A stretch of DNA of 64,000 nt, taken from Acinetobacter calcoaceticus (GTDB taxonomy: Bacteria > Pseudomonadota > Gammaproteobacteria > Pseudomonadales > Moraxellaceae). The stretch's first letter is position 1, and every line of letters starts with the position of its first letter. The translations under genes and the position numbers were made by a program. The notes beneath the pieces are model-generated. The model saw only the letters and a list, made by a program, of their open reading frames with translations. It ran no database searches and was not told the origin of the DNA. Shown here one piece after another: positions 44,167 to 53,675 of this stretch. Location of the stretch: the NCBI RefSeq assembly GCF_016508255.1, contig NZ_JADVKT010000002.1, positions 372,001 to 436,000 of the forward strand. Reading direction: 5' to 3'.

Positions 44167-45072
44167 TTAGGGCTTAATGTGCTGAAAATGTTGGTGCACA
44201 ATGCTGAGCCAAGCTTGTACCGCTGGTGAGACAGGAAGATTCTTTTTCCAAGCCATGACTAAGTGCCATTGAATATTTGGTTTTTCAAGCGGCACTGCTG
44301 CAAATAAAGTAGGGTCAAGCATGTCAGTATAATATTGAGGCAAAAGCGCAATACCCATGCGCTGTAGCACCATGTCTGCCAAGAGGTGCCATTGACTGGT
44401 ACGACACGCAATGGTTGGATAAAAACCATGCTGTTTACATGCATCGAGAATAATACTGTTTAAAGAGAAATTTTCAGGAAACATTAAAAACGATTGGTGT
44501 TGTAGCTCTTCTAGATTTATTTTTTTACGGGCTGCCCAAGTTGCATCTCGACGTAAAAGGACCATTAAAGGGTAATTACATAACTCAATACTATTAAAAA
44601 TTTGCGTATCAAAAGGCTGCAATAAAACGCCAACATCTAGCTCATTATTGAGTAAAGCTTGTTCAATACCGCGTGAACCGACTTCCATAAAAGCCAATTC
44701 AATATCTGGCCACTGTTGGTGATAATCAAACAGGGCAGTCGTTAGAAGCTGGGAGCCTAAAGGGGGAACGCCAAGTTTTAAAGTTCCTGTTTTTAATTGT
44801 TGATAGTTTTCAATTTCAAGAAAGATATTTTGCTCTGCCTGAAGAAGCTCAATCGCATGCTGATAAATACGCTCTCCAATTTCAGTTAGTTCAATTTGTC
44901 TTTTACGGCCGTGATCAGGTTTAACCAACAGCTGTACCTGAAGCTGCTCTTCAAGTTGTTGTACTATTTTACTAATGGTGGGTTGGGTCAGATACAGCTC
45001 TTCAGCGGTACGAGTAAAGCTTTTAGTTCTAACTAGTGTAACGAAGCACTGTAAGGATTTTAGAGAAAGCAT
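44167..45072 (-). CDS. LysR regulator of the cid/lrg-type genes
   Basis: The 301-residue protein shows the LysR helix-turn-helix (KSFTRTAEELYLTQPTISKI) and an effector domain of the CynR/CidR kind. It is divergent from lrgA/lrgB-like genes, the classic CidR position. A palindrome (ATTATTCC/GGAATAAT) lies 13 bases before its start. In other bacteria CidR responds to acetate or overflow metabolism, which I infer here by context only. Confidence 0.8.
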   Translation of the reverse strand: MLSLKSLQCFVTLVRTKSFTRTAEELYLTQPTISKIVQQLEEQLQVQLLVKPDHGRKRQIELTEIGERIYQHAIELLQAEQNIFLEIENYQQLKTGTLKLGVPPLGSQLLTTALFDYHQQWPDIELAFMEVGSRGIEQALLNNELDVGVLLQPFDTQIFNSIELCNYPLMVLLRRDATWAARKKINLEELQHQSFLMFPENFSLNSIILDACKQHGFYPTIACRTSQWHLLADMVLQRMGIALLPQYYTDMLDPTLFAAVPLEKPNIQWHLVMAWKKNLPVSPAVQAWLSIVHQHFQHIKP

Positions 45073-45084
45073 AATAAAGAATAG

Positions 45085-45105
45085 ATTATTCCATTTTGGA
45101 ATAAT
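45085..45105. promoter_or_regulatory. LysR-type operator palindrome
   Basis: ATTATTCC (45085-45092) and GGAATAAT (45098-45105) are perfect inverted repeats with a 5-base spacer in the gap between the divergent cidR-like and lrgA-like genes. Confidence 0.5.
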
Positions 45106-45182
45106 ATTAACATGAATAATTCATATTCAGCATCTTTAACCCAGATAACATAATGGTGTAGTTAACCATTTAATCTTAAAAC

Positions 45183-45614
45183 ATGAGTACTGAATCTGCT
45201 TCTGGAACACCCGCACAATCTTCGCTTTTAGAGTTAGTTAAACAAATTTTGATCTTGGCCGGATTTTGGTGGGTCGGATATCTCTTGCATCAAAAACTTG
45301 GTGTGCCTGTGTCGGCAGGCATTTTAGGTATGTTTTTATTGCTTTTATGCCTGTTCTTTAAAGTGATCAAAATGGATCAGGTAGCAATGGGAGCAACCGT
45401 AGTTTTAGGTGAGTTATTACTGTTTTTTGTGCCTGTTGTAGTCGCCGTAGTCCAATATAAAACTTTATTTATGACCGAAGGGTGGCAAATTGTTTTGAGC
45501 ATTGCAGTAGGGACCATTTCAGTCATGCTCAGTACGTGTTTGACCATCCACTATTACAATCGTTTGAAGACTTATTTACAGGCCCGAAAACGTCTTCAAC
45601 ATAAGCATATCTAA
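45183..45614 (+). CDS. lrgA: CidA/LrgA family holin-like protein
   Basis: The 143-residue membrane protein has four hydrophobic helices and the family hallmarks LHQKLGVPVSAGILGMFLLL and LLFFVPVVVAVVQY. CidA/LrgA proteins affect cell-envelope permeability, murein hydrolase activity and pyruvate or overflow metabolism. It is followed 13 bases later by the LrgB partner. Confidence 0.85.
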   Translation: MSTESASGTPAQSSLLELVKQILILAGFWWVGYLLHQKLGVPVSAGILGMFLLLLCLFFKVIKMDQVAMGATVVLGELLLFFVPVVVAVVQYKTLFMTEGWQIVLSIAVGTISVMLSTCLTIHYYNRLKTYLQARKRLQHKHI

Positions 45615-45627
45615 AGAGCAAAACAAC

Positions 45628-46317
45628 ATGAATATTTGGTCAATTCTTTGCCTGATTTGGACGTTGGCAGCCTATGTAGTAGCAAAGCGAATCTATCAGA
45701 AAAATCCGAAACTTTGGCTGTCTCCTGCGATTAGTGTGCCTGTACTTACCATTATTTTGATGACGATTTTTGGAATTTCATATCAAACTTATGCAGAAGA
45801 TACGCAGTGGATTGTTAATTTATTAGGACCTGCAACGGTAGCTTTCGCTGTACCGATTTATCGCTATCGGGAAACGATTCGTAAAAACCTCGGGGTTCTC
45901 TCGATTGCGATCATTGTGGGAATGAGTGTGGGCGTAATGTCTGCCTACGAAATGGCGCAGTGGTTCCATTTTAGTCCTGAAGTGACTAACAGTTTAATGG
46001 CCCGTTCTATTTCAACGCCGTTTGCCATGATTTTAGCGGAAGATATTCACGGTTCGGCAGCTTTGGTTTCACTATTTACCGTCATTACTGGTTTGGTGGG
46101 GATGATTTGTGGTGATGCGATTTTAGCGATTACTAAAATTCGTTCTAATGTCGCAAATGGAGCTGCTTTTGGCAATGCAGCCCATGGTTTTGGTACGGTC
46201 AGAGCCCAGCAGCGCAATAGCGAAGAAGGTGTGATTGCAAGTTTAACCATGGTGATTGCAGGTATTTTAATGGTACTCATTGGACCATTTGCGATTCACC
46301 TATGGTTGCTGTTGTAA
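45628..46317 (+). CDS. lrgB: CidB/LrgB family membrane protein
   Basis: The 229-residue integral membrane protein has the LrgB landmarks LLGPATVAFAVPIYRYR, NSLMARSISTPFAMILAEDI and HGFGTVRAQQ. It acts together with the LrgA-type protein just upstream. It ends seven bases before the end of the convergent MocR gene, with no room for a terminator between them. Confidence 0.88.
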   Translation: MNIWSILCLIWTLAAYVVAKRIYQKNPKLWLSPAISVPVLTIILMTIFGISYQTYAEDTQWIVNLLGPATVAFAVPIYRYRETIRKNLGVLSIAIIVGMSVGVMSAYEMAQWFHFSPEVTNSLMARSISTPFAMILAEDIHGSAALVSLFTVITGLVGMICGDAILAITKIRSNVANGAAFGNAAHGFGTVRAQQRNSEEGVIASLTMVIAGILMVLIGPFAIHLWLLL

Positions 46318-46324
46318 GCTTTGT

Positions 46325-47818
46325 CTACATTGGCTTAGCATGTTGTTGAATAATTTTTGATAGCTTTTTTATAGCTTGTTGCAGGAGTTCGGGTTCAAAG
46401 TCGCTTAATCCAATAATTAAACCCGAACGTTGTCGCTCTTTTGAAAATGTTGATGAAATGGCTTTAATCGCAATGTCAGCGTTGACCGCTGTGCTTGCAA
46501 CTTCAATATCGTTAATATGAGGCGCAAGCCATAACACCATGTGCATGCCTTGATCGCCCGGCTGTAACCAAGCCAGTTCTTGAGGGATGTATTTATCAAT
46601 TAAACCAATAATGTGTTCTCGAACTTCTGCGTAAACATTTCGGATACGTCGAATATGCCGCTCTAAATAGCCTTCTTGAATGAAAGCAGCTAAAACGTGT
46701 TGGTCCGCAGCAGGCGGATGACGATCAATTAATACTCTAAGCCCACAAAACGGTGCTACCAGTTCTTTAGGCAGCACTGCATAACCCAGTCTCAGTGATG
46801 GAAATAATACTTTGCTAAACGTACCGAGATAAATGACTTGATCGGGTGCCATGCCTTGTAAGGATGGGAAGGGCTGACCGTTATAACGAAGTTCACTGTC
46901 ATAATCATCTTCAATGATCCACGCATTTTGTTGTTTTGCCCAAGCCAATAACGCAGTGCGTCTTGCTAGGCTCATCGGCATGCCGAGTGGATATTGGTGA
47001 GATGGCGTCACAAAAGCCGCACGAGCATGCTTAGACAGTTTTATACCAGCCTCAACCTGAATACCTTCTTCATCGACGGGAACACGGACCATACCAATAT
47101 TTTGTACAGCGTGTTCAAAAATGGCTGTGGTCCCACGATAAGCTGGATCTTCAATCCAGACTTCATCCTTAGCCTCAAATAAAATCTGGCTGCAAATATA
47201 GAGTGCTTGTTGAATGCCGGGGGTAATCACAATTTGGTCAGGTTCGCAGTGTACAGAACGTGATCGGCGTACGTAGTCTGCTATAGCAATTCTGAGTGAC
47301 AACACACCTTGCGGTTCACCATATCCCGAAGGAGCACCTGCTCCTCGAGATCTAAATTTATTGCCAAACTTACGCCAGACATCACTTGGTTTTGTTCGAC
47401 CAACGGGTACAGATACGGCAAATGGAACATGCGGAAGCGGCTTAAATTCTTTGAGTACTTGGGCATAAGAAAGTGCAGATTTAGTTAAAGATATTGAGGT
47501 ACGTTTAAAAGTTTCTTTTTTAGCATGTTGTTGAGCAGTTGTTTTAACTAAAGCATGGGATACATAAGTTCCAGTTCGTGCTTGAGAGTCAAAAACACCT
47601 TCGGCCAAAAGCTGATCATAAGCTTCAATAATGGTTCCGCGAGCGACTCCAAGTGTTTGAGCCAGTTCCCGAGAAGATGGTAAAGGATCTCCTGATTGCA
47701 AATCGCCACTTTGTACGGCTTCGCGTAAGGCTTGAGTCAGTTGAGCACTGATTTTACCTTGGCTTTTATCAATCTTTGCAATAGACGGAAGTTCAACAAC
47801 TTTTGCCATTCTTGCCAT
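46325..47818 (-). CDS. MocR/PdxR-type regulator (GntR plus aminotransferase fold)
   Basis: The 497-residue protein joins an N-terminal GntR winged helix (LPSSRELAQTLGVARGTIIE) to a type I aminotransferase-like domain that binds PLP (Lys in YLGTFSKVLFPSLRLGY, Asp in IIEDDYDSELRY). Such regulators sense PLP or an amino-acid adduct. It is divergent from paiB- and GNAT-like genes, probable targets. Two TGGT-type direct repeats lie in the intergenic region. Confidence 0.88.
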   Translation of the reverse strand: MARMAKVVELPSIAKIDKSQGKISAQLTQALREAVQSGDLQSGDPLPSSRELAQTLGVARGTIIEAYDQLLAEGVFDSQARTGTYVSHALVKTTAQQHAKKETFKRTSISLTKSALSYAQVLKEFKPLPHVPFAVSVPVGRTKPSDVWRKFGNKFRSRGAGAPSGYGEPQGVLSLRIAIADYVRRSRSVHCEPDQIVITPGIQQALYICSQILFEAKDEVWIEDPAYRGTTAIFEHAVQNIGMVRVPVDEEGIQVEAGIKLSKHARAAFVTPSHQYPLGMPMSLARRTALLAWAKQQNAWIIEDDYDSELRYNGQPFPSLQGMAPDQVIYLGTFSKVLFPSLRLGYAVLPKELVAPFCGLRVLIDRHPPAADQHVLAAFIQEGYLERHIRRIRNVYAEVREHIIGLIDKYIPQELAWLQPGDQGMHMVLWLAPHINDIEVASTAVNADIAIKAISSTFSKERQRSGLIIGLSDFEPELLQQAIKKLSKIIQQHAKPM

Positions 47819-47820
47819 AA

Positions 47821-47879
47821 TTCTGGTCTACTTAAAAAAATACAAAGTGGTTCTTTTTAATAATCCACATAAACCAGAA
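47821..47879. promoter_or_regulatory. MocR-type direct repeats
   Basis: TGGTCTACTT (47824) and TGGTTCTTTT (47848) recur 24 bases apart, the spaced direct-repeat layout used by MocR regulators. TTCTGGT (47821) is also inverted to ACCAGAA (47873). Confidence 0.4.
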
Positions 47880-47932
47880 AATTTACAACACAAAATATAA
47901 ATAACCCTAATATTTACAGCGAGGTTTTAGCC

Positions 47933-48568
47933 ATGTATATCCCTGATGATTTTGCAGAAAACCAATTGGATGTATTGCATGCTCTTATTAGAGAGTATCC
48001 ATTTGGTGTTCTTTTGACTCATGGAAGTAATGGTTTAGATGCAAATCATCTTCCTTTTGAGTTGCAGGCAAATGAAGGGAACTTTGGTATGTTGCATGCG
48101 CATGTATCTAGAATTAATCCTGTTTGGCAGGACATTAAAAATGGAGATGAGGTACTGGTCGTGTTTCAAGCGGGCGATGCTTATATTTCCCCAAACTGGT
48201 ATCCATCTAAACATGAACAGCACAGACAAGTACCTACATGGAACTATAGGGTTGTGCATGCTTATGGCAAGGTAACCATTCGAGATGATGAGCGCTTTGT
48301 TCGCGGTGTAGTAGCTCGATTAACCCGTACGCATGAAGCCTCTCAGCCTAAACCATGGAAAATGTCAGATGCACCAAAAGACTATCTTGAACCTATGCTA
48401 AAAGCCATTGTTGGTCTAGAAATTGAAATTACCAAGCTTCGGGGTAAATCAAAACTTGGGCAGAACAAAGAGCATCGAGACATTTTAGGGGCAGCAGATG
48501 GGCTATCTAAATCTGGTCATCAAACCATAGCAGACGCTATGTACAGTGTGGCTGAATTAAATAAATAA
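47933..48568 (+). CDS. FMN-binding PaiB-like protein
   Basis: The 211-residue protein matches the FMN-binding negative regulator (PaiB) family: MYIPDDFAENQLDVLHALI, HGSNGLDANHLPFEL, LLHAHVSRINP (LHAH) and SPNWYPSKHEQHRQVPTWNY, which is the signature segment. It is a split-barrel flavoprotein; in Bacillus PaiB is linked to regulation of degradative enzymes. GCGAGG precedes the ATG. A GNAT gene follows after 42 bases, recalling the paiA-paiB pair, in reverse order. Confidence 0.85.
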   Translation: MYIPDDFAENQLDVLHALIREYPFGVLLTHGSNGLDANHLPFELQANEGNFGMLHAHVSRINPVWQDIKNGDEVLVVFQAGDAYISPNWYPSKHEQHRQVPTWNYRVVHAYGKVTIRDDERFVRGVVARLTRTHEASQPKPWKMSDAPKDYLEPMLKAIVGLEIEITKLRGKSKLGQNKEHRDILGAADGLSKSGHQTIADAMYSVAELNK

Positions 48569-48610
48569 TTTTGCAAATATAAAAGTTTAGTACTTATTGA
48601 GGAGAAAAAT

Positions 48611-49204
48611 ATGTCTTGGACCACACCTGTTGAGCTGGTAGGCGAACACGTTATTTTAAAGCCGCTAAATCTAACTCAAGCTGAATCTCTAGCAGAAGCA
48701 GTTTGCGATGGGGAGCTCTACAATCTTTGGTACACGCGTGTTCCAAGACCAGAGCAGATGATTGCTGAAATTGAAAGACGTCTTGGTTTGCAACAATCAG
48801 GAAGCATGTTGCCATTTTATATTGAAGACCGAAAAACTGGGCAAGCGGTGGGTATGACGACCTTAATGCATATTGAAGCAGCTCATCGCCGTGCAGAGAT
48901 TGGTTCGACTTGGTATCGTAAATCTGCACAGCGCACGCCTGTGAACACTGAGTGTAAAAAACTATTGTTGGCTCATGCATTTGAGTCTTTAGACTGCATT
49001 GCGGTTGAGTTACGAACATCTTCTTTAAATGTGCAAAGCCAAGCCGCAATTGTACGTTTAGGTGCAAAGCTCGATGGCGTACTTAGAAGTCATCAAATTG
49101 TCAAAGATGATATTTTACGGGACACTCATGTTTATAGCATTTTAAAACATGAATGGCCTGCGGTTCGTCAAAACTTGGAATGGCTGTTAAGCAAACCGCG
49201 TTAG
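48611..49204 (+). CDS. GNAT-family N-acetyltransferase (RimJ/RimL type)
   Basis: The 197-residue protein follows GAGGAGAAAAAT. It has the RimJ/RimL-like fold (GEHVILKPLNLTQAESLAE, RRAEIGSTWY, CKKLLLAHAFESLDCIAVEL, LNVQSQAAIVRLGAKLDGVL), though the acetyl-CoA loop is degenerate (SAQRTPVNTECK). The acceptor is unknown; small molecules or protein N-termini are possible. It probably shares a transcript with the paiB-like gene. Confidence 0.85.
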   Translation: MSWTTPVELVGEHVILKPLNLTQAESLAEAVCDGELYNLWYTRVPRPEQMIAEIERRLGLQQSGSMLPFYIEDRKTGQAVGMTTLMHIEAAHRRAEIGSTWYRKSAQRTPVNTECKKLLLAHAFESLDCIAVELRTSSLNVQSQAAIVRLGAKLDGVLRSHQIVKDDILRDTHVYSILKHEWPAVRQNLEWLLSKPR

Positions 49205-49213
49205 AAATCATTT

Positions 49214-50401
49214 TTAAACAAGCTGCTTTTCTCTTTTAGGGCTGAGCCAGAAAAGAGAAACTGCTGCAATGACTAACCACGGTATTAAAGCCATATTCAT
49301 TGCTTTCCAGCCAACTAAGTCGAGTAACGCACCTGCGCTAAAAGAACAGATTAATCCGACAATAAAAACAGTCATATCGTTAATTGCTTGGGCCTTGGCT
49401 TTTTCAGCTGGTGTATACGTTCCTATTAATAAAGAAGTACTGCCAATAAATAAAAAGTTCCATCCCACGCCTAATAAAATTAAGGAGATAGCAAAAGATT
49501 CGAACTGAATACCAGAGAGGGCAAAACCAATGTAGCAAGCAAATAACACAAGACCTGCAAACATGATTTTAAGCACACCAAATCGGGCGATTAAATTTCC
49601 AGTAAAGAATGAAGGCAGGAACATACCGAGTACATGCAGTTGAATGACTGTCGTAATCGATCCAAGTTCATGATGTGAGTGTCGCATGGCGATCGGTGTG
49701 GCAGTCATACCTAAAATCATGATGCCATAGCCTGTTACCGCCCCAAACAAAGCAACTAAATAGGTAGGTTTAAATACAATCTCTTGCCATGGTCGACCAG
49801 CAGTAAAGTCAGACTTTTGTTCAACTGTATGAGCAATATTTAAGCTGGATAAAATACCCATTGCTATGAGCGAAATGATGCTGATAATTAAAAATGAACC
49901 GATATATTCTAAATGTTGGAATAAAGGGCCACCAAAACGTGCCAAAGTTGGGCCAATGAGTGCAGCAACAATACCACCTGCCATAACCCAAGAAATAGCA
50001 CGTGAACGGAATGCATCATTTGCAACTTCACTGGCAGCAAAACGATAAAACTGAGCAAAAGATTGATATGCTCCAACACATAGCGTGCCTAATGCAAGAA
50101 GGATTAGTGAGCTATAAAAGATGCCAATTGAGGCAATAATGCCGCCAAGCACGCCTAAAGAAGCGCCGAATAAAAAACCGTTACGTCGTCCTACATGCGC
50201 CATGAGCATCGAGGCAGGAAACATCATTAAAGCCGTACCCAAAAACATAGATGCAATGGGTAAAGTTGCAAGCGTAGGAGTATTTGCAATATTAGCCCCA
50301 GCCAAACCACCAATGGTCATGACGATCACTGATATCGTTTGAAAAAGTGACTGGGAGCTCGCCAAAATTAGAACTTGGCGATACATGGTATTTTGAAGCA
50401 T
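49214..50401 (-). CDS. MFS transporter
   Basis: The 395-residue protein has 12 transmembrane segments. The loop between helices 2 and 3 reads MAHVGRRNGFLFGA, a standard MFS motif, and the C-terminal half has a matching NLIARFGVLKIMF loop. It is probably an exporter of the YcaD/inner-membrane efflux group. It is convergent with the GNAT gene, nine bases apart. Substrate unknown. Confidence 0.8.
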   Translation of the reverse strand: MLQNTMYRQVLILASSQSLFQTISVIVMTIGGLAGANIANTPTLATLPIASMFLGTALMMFPASMLMAHVGRRNGFLFGASLGVLGGIIASIGIFYSSLILLALGTLCVGAYQSFAQFYRFAASEVANDAFRSRAISWVMAGGIVAALIGPTLARFGGPLFQHLEYIGSFLIISIISLIAMGILSSLNIAHTVEQKSDFTAGRPWQEIVFKPTYLVALFGAVTGYGIMILGMTATPIAMRHSHHELGSITTVIQLHVLGMFLPSFFTGNLIARFGVLKIMFAGLVLFACYIGFALSGIQFESFAISLILLGVGWNFLFIGSTSLLIGTYTPAEKAKAQAINDMTVFIVGLICSFSAGALLDLVGWKAMNMALIPWLVIAAVSLFWLSPKREKQLV

Positions 50402-50809
50402 AAAGAGCCTTTAATTATAAGTATTAATTGATGAGTCTGGATGTTTTCGGTTTTTATATAGTGAAGTATCAACAGGCCAGCTTGAAAATGTGCATGAGTT
50501 TTTTGCGGCAGGTATATCTATATTTTTTGGCATAATCTATTTTTTATCAATTAATTGCAGCGGCTTAATCAGACTTAATATTCTATCATCTGATAGTTTG
50601 ATACAAAACAGTTGAATCACCCTTTTTCTAAATGGGTCTATTAATACAGCATGTTTATTGCGTTTATCCTTTTAGATTTCTCTTTTGATTCATCTTAAAA
50701 TAAATCATTAACCTGAAGTTAATGACTGCTGATGTAGGTTGATTGATCGAAATTCCATAAAGCGTTTTTATAGATTCAGAATAAAACTGCGATCTATAGG
50801 TAAGCACAC
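50402..50809. other. promoter region of malonate operon
   Basis: This 408-base gap between the MFS gene and mdcA has no credible gene. A short inverted repeat CTATCA-TC-TGATAG (50583-50596) and several AT-rich stretches are visible; some must act as the mdc promoter, but no box can be chosen with confidence. Confidence 0.4.
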
Positions 50810-52489
50810 ATGGAAGGCTCAGTTCAGAATAAAGAACGGTTATGGATAAAGCGGCGTCATGCTAAACAGCTAAAACTGGACATGGCAAACCAATACACTG
50901 ATGGCGTGGTCATTCCAACTCAAGACATTATTAAAGTCTTGGAAACACTTATCACACCAGGTGACAGAGTTGTACTCGAAGGAAATAACCAAAAGCAGGC
51001 AGACTTCTTATCTCGCTCTTTGGCTCAAACCAATCCAGATATTTTGCATGATTTACATATGATTATGCCGAGCGTTGGACGTTCGGAACATCTTGATCTG
51101 TTTGAAAAAGGCATTGCACGTAAGCTCGATTTTTCTTTTGCTGGCCCACAGAGTTTGCGTATTAGTCAGTTAATTGAAGATGGATTGTTAGAGATCGGTG
51201 CGATTCACACCTATATCGAGTTGTATTCACGTCTCGTGGTCGATCTTATTCCAAATGTAGTGCTTTCGGCTGGTTTTATGGCAGACCGCCAAGGCAATAT
51301 CTATACAGGCCCAAGTACCGAAGATTCACCTGCACTCATTGAACCTGCGGCTTTTAGCGATGGTATTGTGATTGTTCAGGTCAATGAACTGGTTAATGAC
51401 GTCTCTGATTTACCACGTGTCGATATCCCCGCATCTTGGGTTGATTATGTGGTTGTGGCAGACCAGCCTTTTTATATCGAACCGTTATTTACCCGTGACC
51501 CAAAACATATCAAGCCCGTTCATGTGCTTATGGCGATGATGGCAATTCGCGGTATCTATGAAAAACATAATGTGCAGTCATTGAATCATGGTATTGGTTT
51601 TAATACTGCGGCAATTGAGTTGATTTTACCGACCTATGGTGAGTCTTTAGGATTAAAAGGAAAAATTTGCCGAAACTGGACACTTAATCCGCATCCAACC
51701 TTAATTCCTGCCATCGAAACGGGGTGGGTAGAAAGCGTGCATTGTTTTGGTACTGAACTTGGTATGGAAAAATATGTTGCAGCTCGACCAGACATTTTCT
51801 TTACAGGTCGGGATGGCGCGTTACGTTCCAACCGCATGATGTGTCAGCTTGCAGGTCAATACGCCGTTGATTTATTTATCGGTGCGACTTTACAAGTTGA
51901 TGGCATGGGGCATTCTTCGACGGTCACCAAAGGTCGTTTGGCTGGTTTTGGTGGTGCACCAAACATGGGACATGATCCGCGTGGTCGTCGTCACGATACA
52001 CCTGCATGGTTAGATATGCGTTTACAAGGTGCCAATGAAACAGAAACTTATTTGGCACGTGGTAAAAAGTTAGTTGTTCAAATGGTGGAAACCTTCCAAG
52101 AAGGTGGCAAGCCAACTTTTGTAGAACGTCTAGATGCGATTGATGTGGCTAAAACGGCAGGTCTACCTTTAGCACCAATCATGATTTATGGCGATGATGT
52201 TACTCATTTACTGACTGAAGAAGGCATTGCTTATCTATATAAAGCAAGAAGCCAAGAAGAGCGTCAAGCCATGATCGCTGCGGTGGCAGGAGTGACCAGC
52301 ATTGGTTTAAGTCAAGATCCTAAAACAACAGCACGTTTAAGAAGCGAAGGTTTAGTTGTATTCCCTGAAGATTTAGGCATTCGTCGTACCGATGCAACAC
52401 GTGAGCTTTTAGCTGCAAAAAATATTGCCGACTTGGTGACATGGTCAGATGGTCTATATCAACCCCCTGCAAAATTCAGGAGTTGGTAA
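50810..52489 (+). CDS. mdcA: malonate decarboxylase alpha subunit
   Basis: The 559-residue subunit transfers acyl-carrier protein from acetyl to malonate (acetyl-S-ACP:malonate ACP transferase), giving malonyl-ACP. It is a CoA-transferase-like protein; GADRVVLEGNN-type sequence appears as PGDRVVLEGNNQKQ near residue 50, and FTGRDGALRSNRMMCQLAGQ is a family landmark. It opens the mdcABCDEGH-madLM operon, which catabolises malonate to acetate and CO2. Its stop overlaps the mdcB start. Confidence 0.95.
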   Translation: MEGSVQNKERLWIKRRHAKQLKLDMANQYTDGVVIPTQDIIKVLETLITPGDRVVLEGNNQKQADFLSRSLAQTNPDILHDLHMIMPSVGRSEHLDLFEKGIARKLDFSFAGPQSLRISQLIEDGLLEIGAIHTYIELYSRLVVDLIPNVVLSAGFMADRQGNIYTGPSTEDSPALIEPAAFSDGIVIVQVNELVNDVSDLPRVDIPASWVDYVVVADQPFYIEPLFTRDPKHIKPVHVLMAMMAIRGIYEKHNVQSLNHGIGFNTAAIELILPTYGESLGLKGKICRNWTLNPHPTLIPAIETGWVESVHCFGTELGMEKYVAARPDIFFTGRDGALRSNRMMCQLAGQYAVDLFIGATLQVDGMGHSSTVTKGRLAGFGGAPNMGHDPRGRRHDTPAWLDMRLQGANETETYLARGKKLVVQMVETFQEGGKPTFVERLDAIDVAKTAGLPLAPIMIYGDDVTHLLTEEGIAYLYKARSQEERQAMIAAVAGVTSIGLSQDPKTTARLRSEGLVVFPEDLGIRRTDATRELLAAKNIADLVTWSDGLYQPPAKFRSW

Positions 52490-53373
52490 TGATGGCACAA
52501 GTTCAATATCAAACACTTAGCGATAGTCAGCTTTTGGCAAGTTTAGCGGTTGAGGCTTTGATTGATGAAGTTAATCTAACGCCTAAGCCAGCATTGGTCG
52601 ATCGCCGTGGCAGTGGCGCTCATGATGACCTGACTTTAGAGTTAATGGAACGCTCTGCGAAAAGTTTACGCCCAATGTTTGAAGCAATGGCTCAAGCAGC
52701 CATGCACCACGGTGAAGTTTGTTTGGCTTTACGTGAAGACATTGGTGAAATTGGTCGCCAAGGTGAAAAGGTCATGATGTTGGCAACAAATGGCGTTAAC
52801 ACACACCGCGGTGCAATCTGGGCCTTGGGGTTAATGGTGACGGCAGCATCATTGGCACGTACCAATCAACAGTACTTATCGGCTGTTGAGCTATGCCAGT
52901 TAGCCGGTCAGATTGCTCAGCTTGAAGATCGTTTTATTCCAAAGCAGACGTTGAGCCATGGTCAACAGGTACAAAAAAAATTAGGCGTCTTAGGTGCAAA
53001 AGAACAGGCTCAGCAAGGTTTTCCAACCATCGTAAATTTTGGCCTAAAGCAACTTTATCAAAGCCGTAGTAAACCCATGAAAGAAGAGTTTGCTCGTCTA
53101 GATGCTTTACTTGCCATGATGACTGATTTGACCGATACCTGTGTACTTTATCGCTCTGGAACATCTGGTTTAAAGCGTATGCAACAAGGTGCTCAGCAAG
53201 TACTCGATTTGGGTGGCAGCTCAAGCTTGGAAGGTCGCCGTGCTTTGCATCTTTTAGAGATTGACTTACTTCGGATGAAAGCCTCTGCTGGTGGTGCCGC
53301 AGATTTGTTGGCAGCAACCTTGTTTATAGATCGTGTTGAGCAGTCATCTTTAAAAAATAAAGAGGGATTTTGA
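52489..53373 (+). CDS. mdcB: triphosphoribosyl-dephospho-CoA synthase
   Basis: The start ATG (52489) shares a base with the mdcA stop (TAATG), behind CAGGAG. The ~294-residue enzyme makes the precursor of the 2'-(5''-phosphoribosyl)-3'-dephospho-CoA prosthetic group from dephospho-CoA and ATP. The family motif DRRGSGAHDDLTLELM appears near residue 41, and the His/Gly-rich NTHRGAIWALGLMV near 105. It is a soluble helical protein. Confidence 0.93.
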   Translation: MMAQVQYQTLSDSQLLASLAVEALIDEVNLTPKPALVDRRGSGAHDDLTLELMERSAKSLRPMFEAMAQAAMHHGEVCLALREDIGEIGRQGEKVMMLATNGVNTHRGAIWALGLMVTAASLARTNQQYLSAVELCQLAGQIAQLEDRFIPKQTLSHGQQVQKKLGVLGAKEQAQQGFPTIVNFGLKQLYQSRSKPMKEEFARLDALLAMMTDLTDTCVLYRSGTSGLKRMQQGAQQVLDLGGSSSLEGRRALHLLEIDLLRMKASAGGAADLLAATLFIDRVEQSSLKNKEGF

Positions 53374-53375
53374 TT

Positions 53376-53675
53376 ATGGAAACACTTCATTTTGAATTTG
53401 TGGCAACCAAGCCACCTGTAAAAAAAGCGTTGGTGGGGTGTGTTGGCTCAGGTGACCTAGAAATTTTGATGGAGCCTGGTGAAGTGGGGAAAACCTCTAT
53501 TCAGGTGGTGACGTCGGTAGATGGTAGTGCTGCACGTTGGAAAAATCTATTTGAGCGAATTTTCACTGCACAAATACCACCAGCGGTAAATATTGATATT
53601 CATGACTTTGGTGCAACCCCTGGTGTCGTTCGCTTACGTCTGGAACAAGCTTTAGAGGAGATTGCTCATGACTGA
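53376..53675 (+). CDS. mdcC: malonate decarboxylase acyl-carrier protein (delta subunit)
   Basis: From the ATG at 53376, which follows GAGGGA, the serine of VGSGDLEIL is residue 25, the known attachment site of the phosphoribosyl-dephospho-CoA arm, which supports this start over the TTG at 53370. The 99-residue carrier moves malonyl and acetyl groups between the subunits. Its end overlaps mdcD by eight bases. Confidence 0.93.
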   Translation: METLHFEFVATKPPVKKALVGCVGSGDLEILMEPGEVGKTSIQVVTSVDGSAARWKNLFERIFTAQIPPAVNIDIHDFGATPGVVRLRLEQALEEIAHD

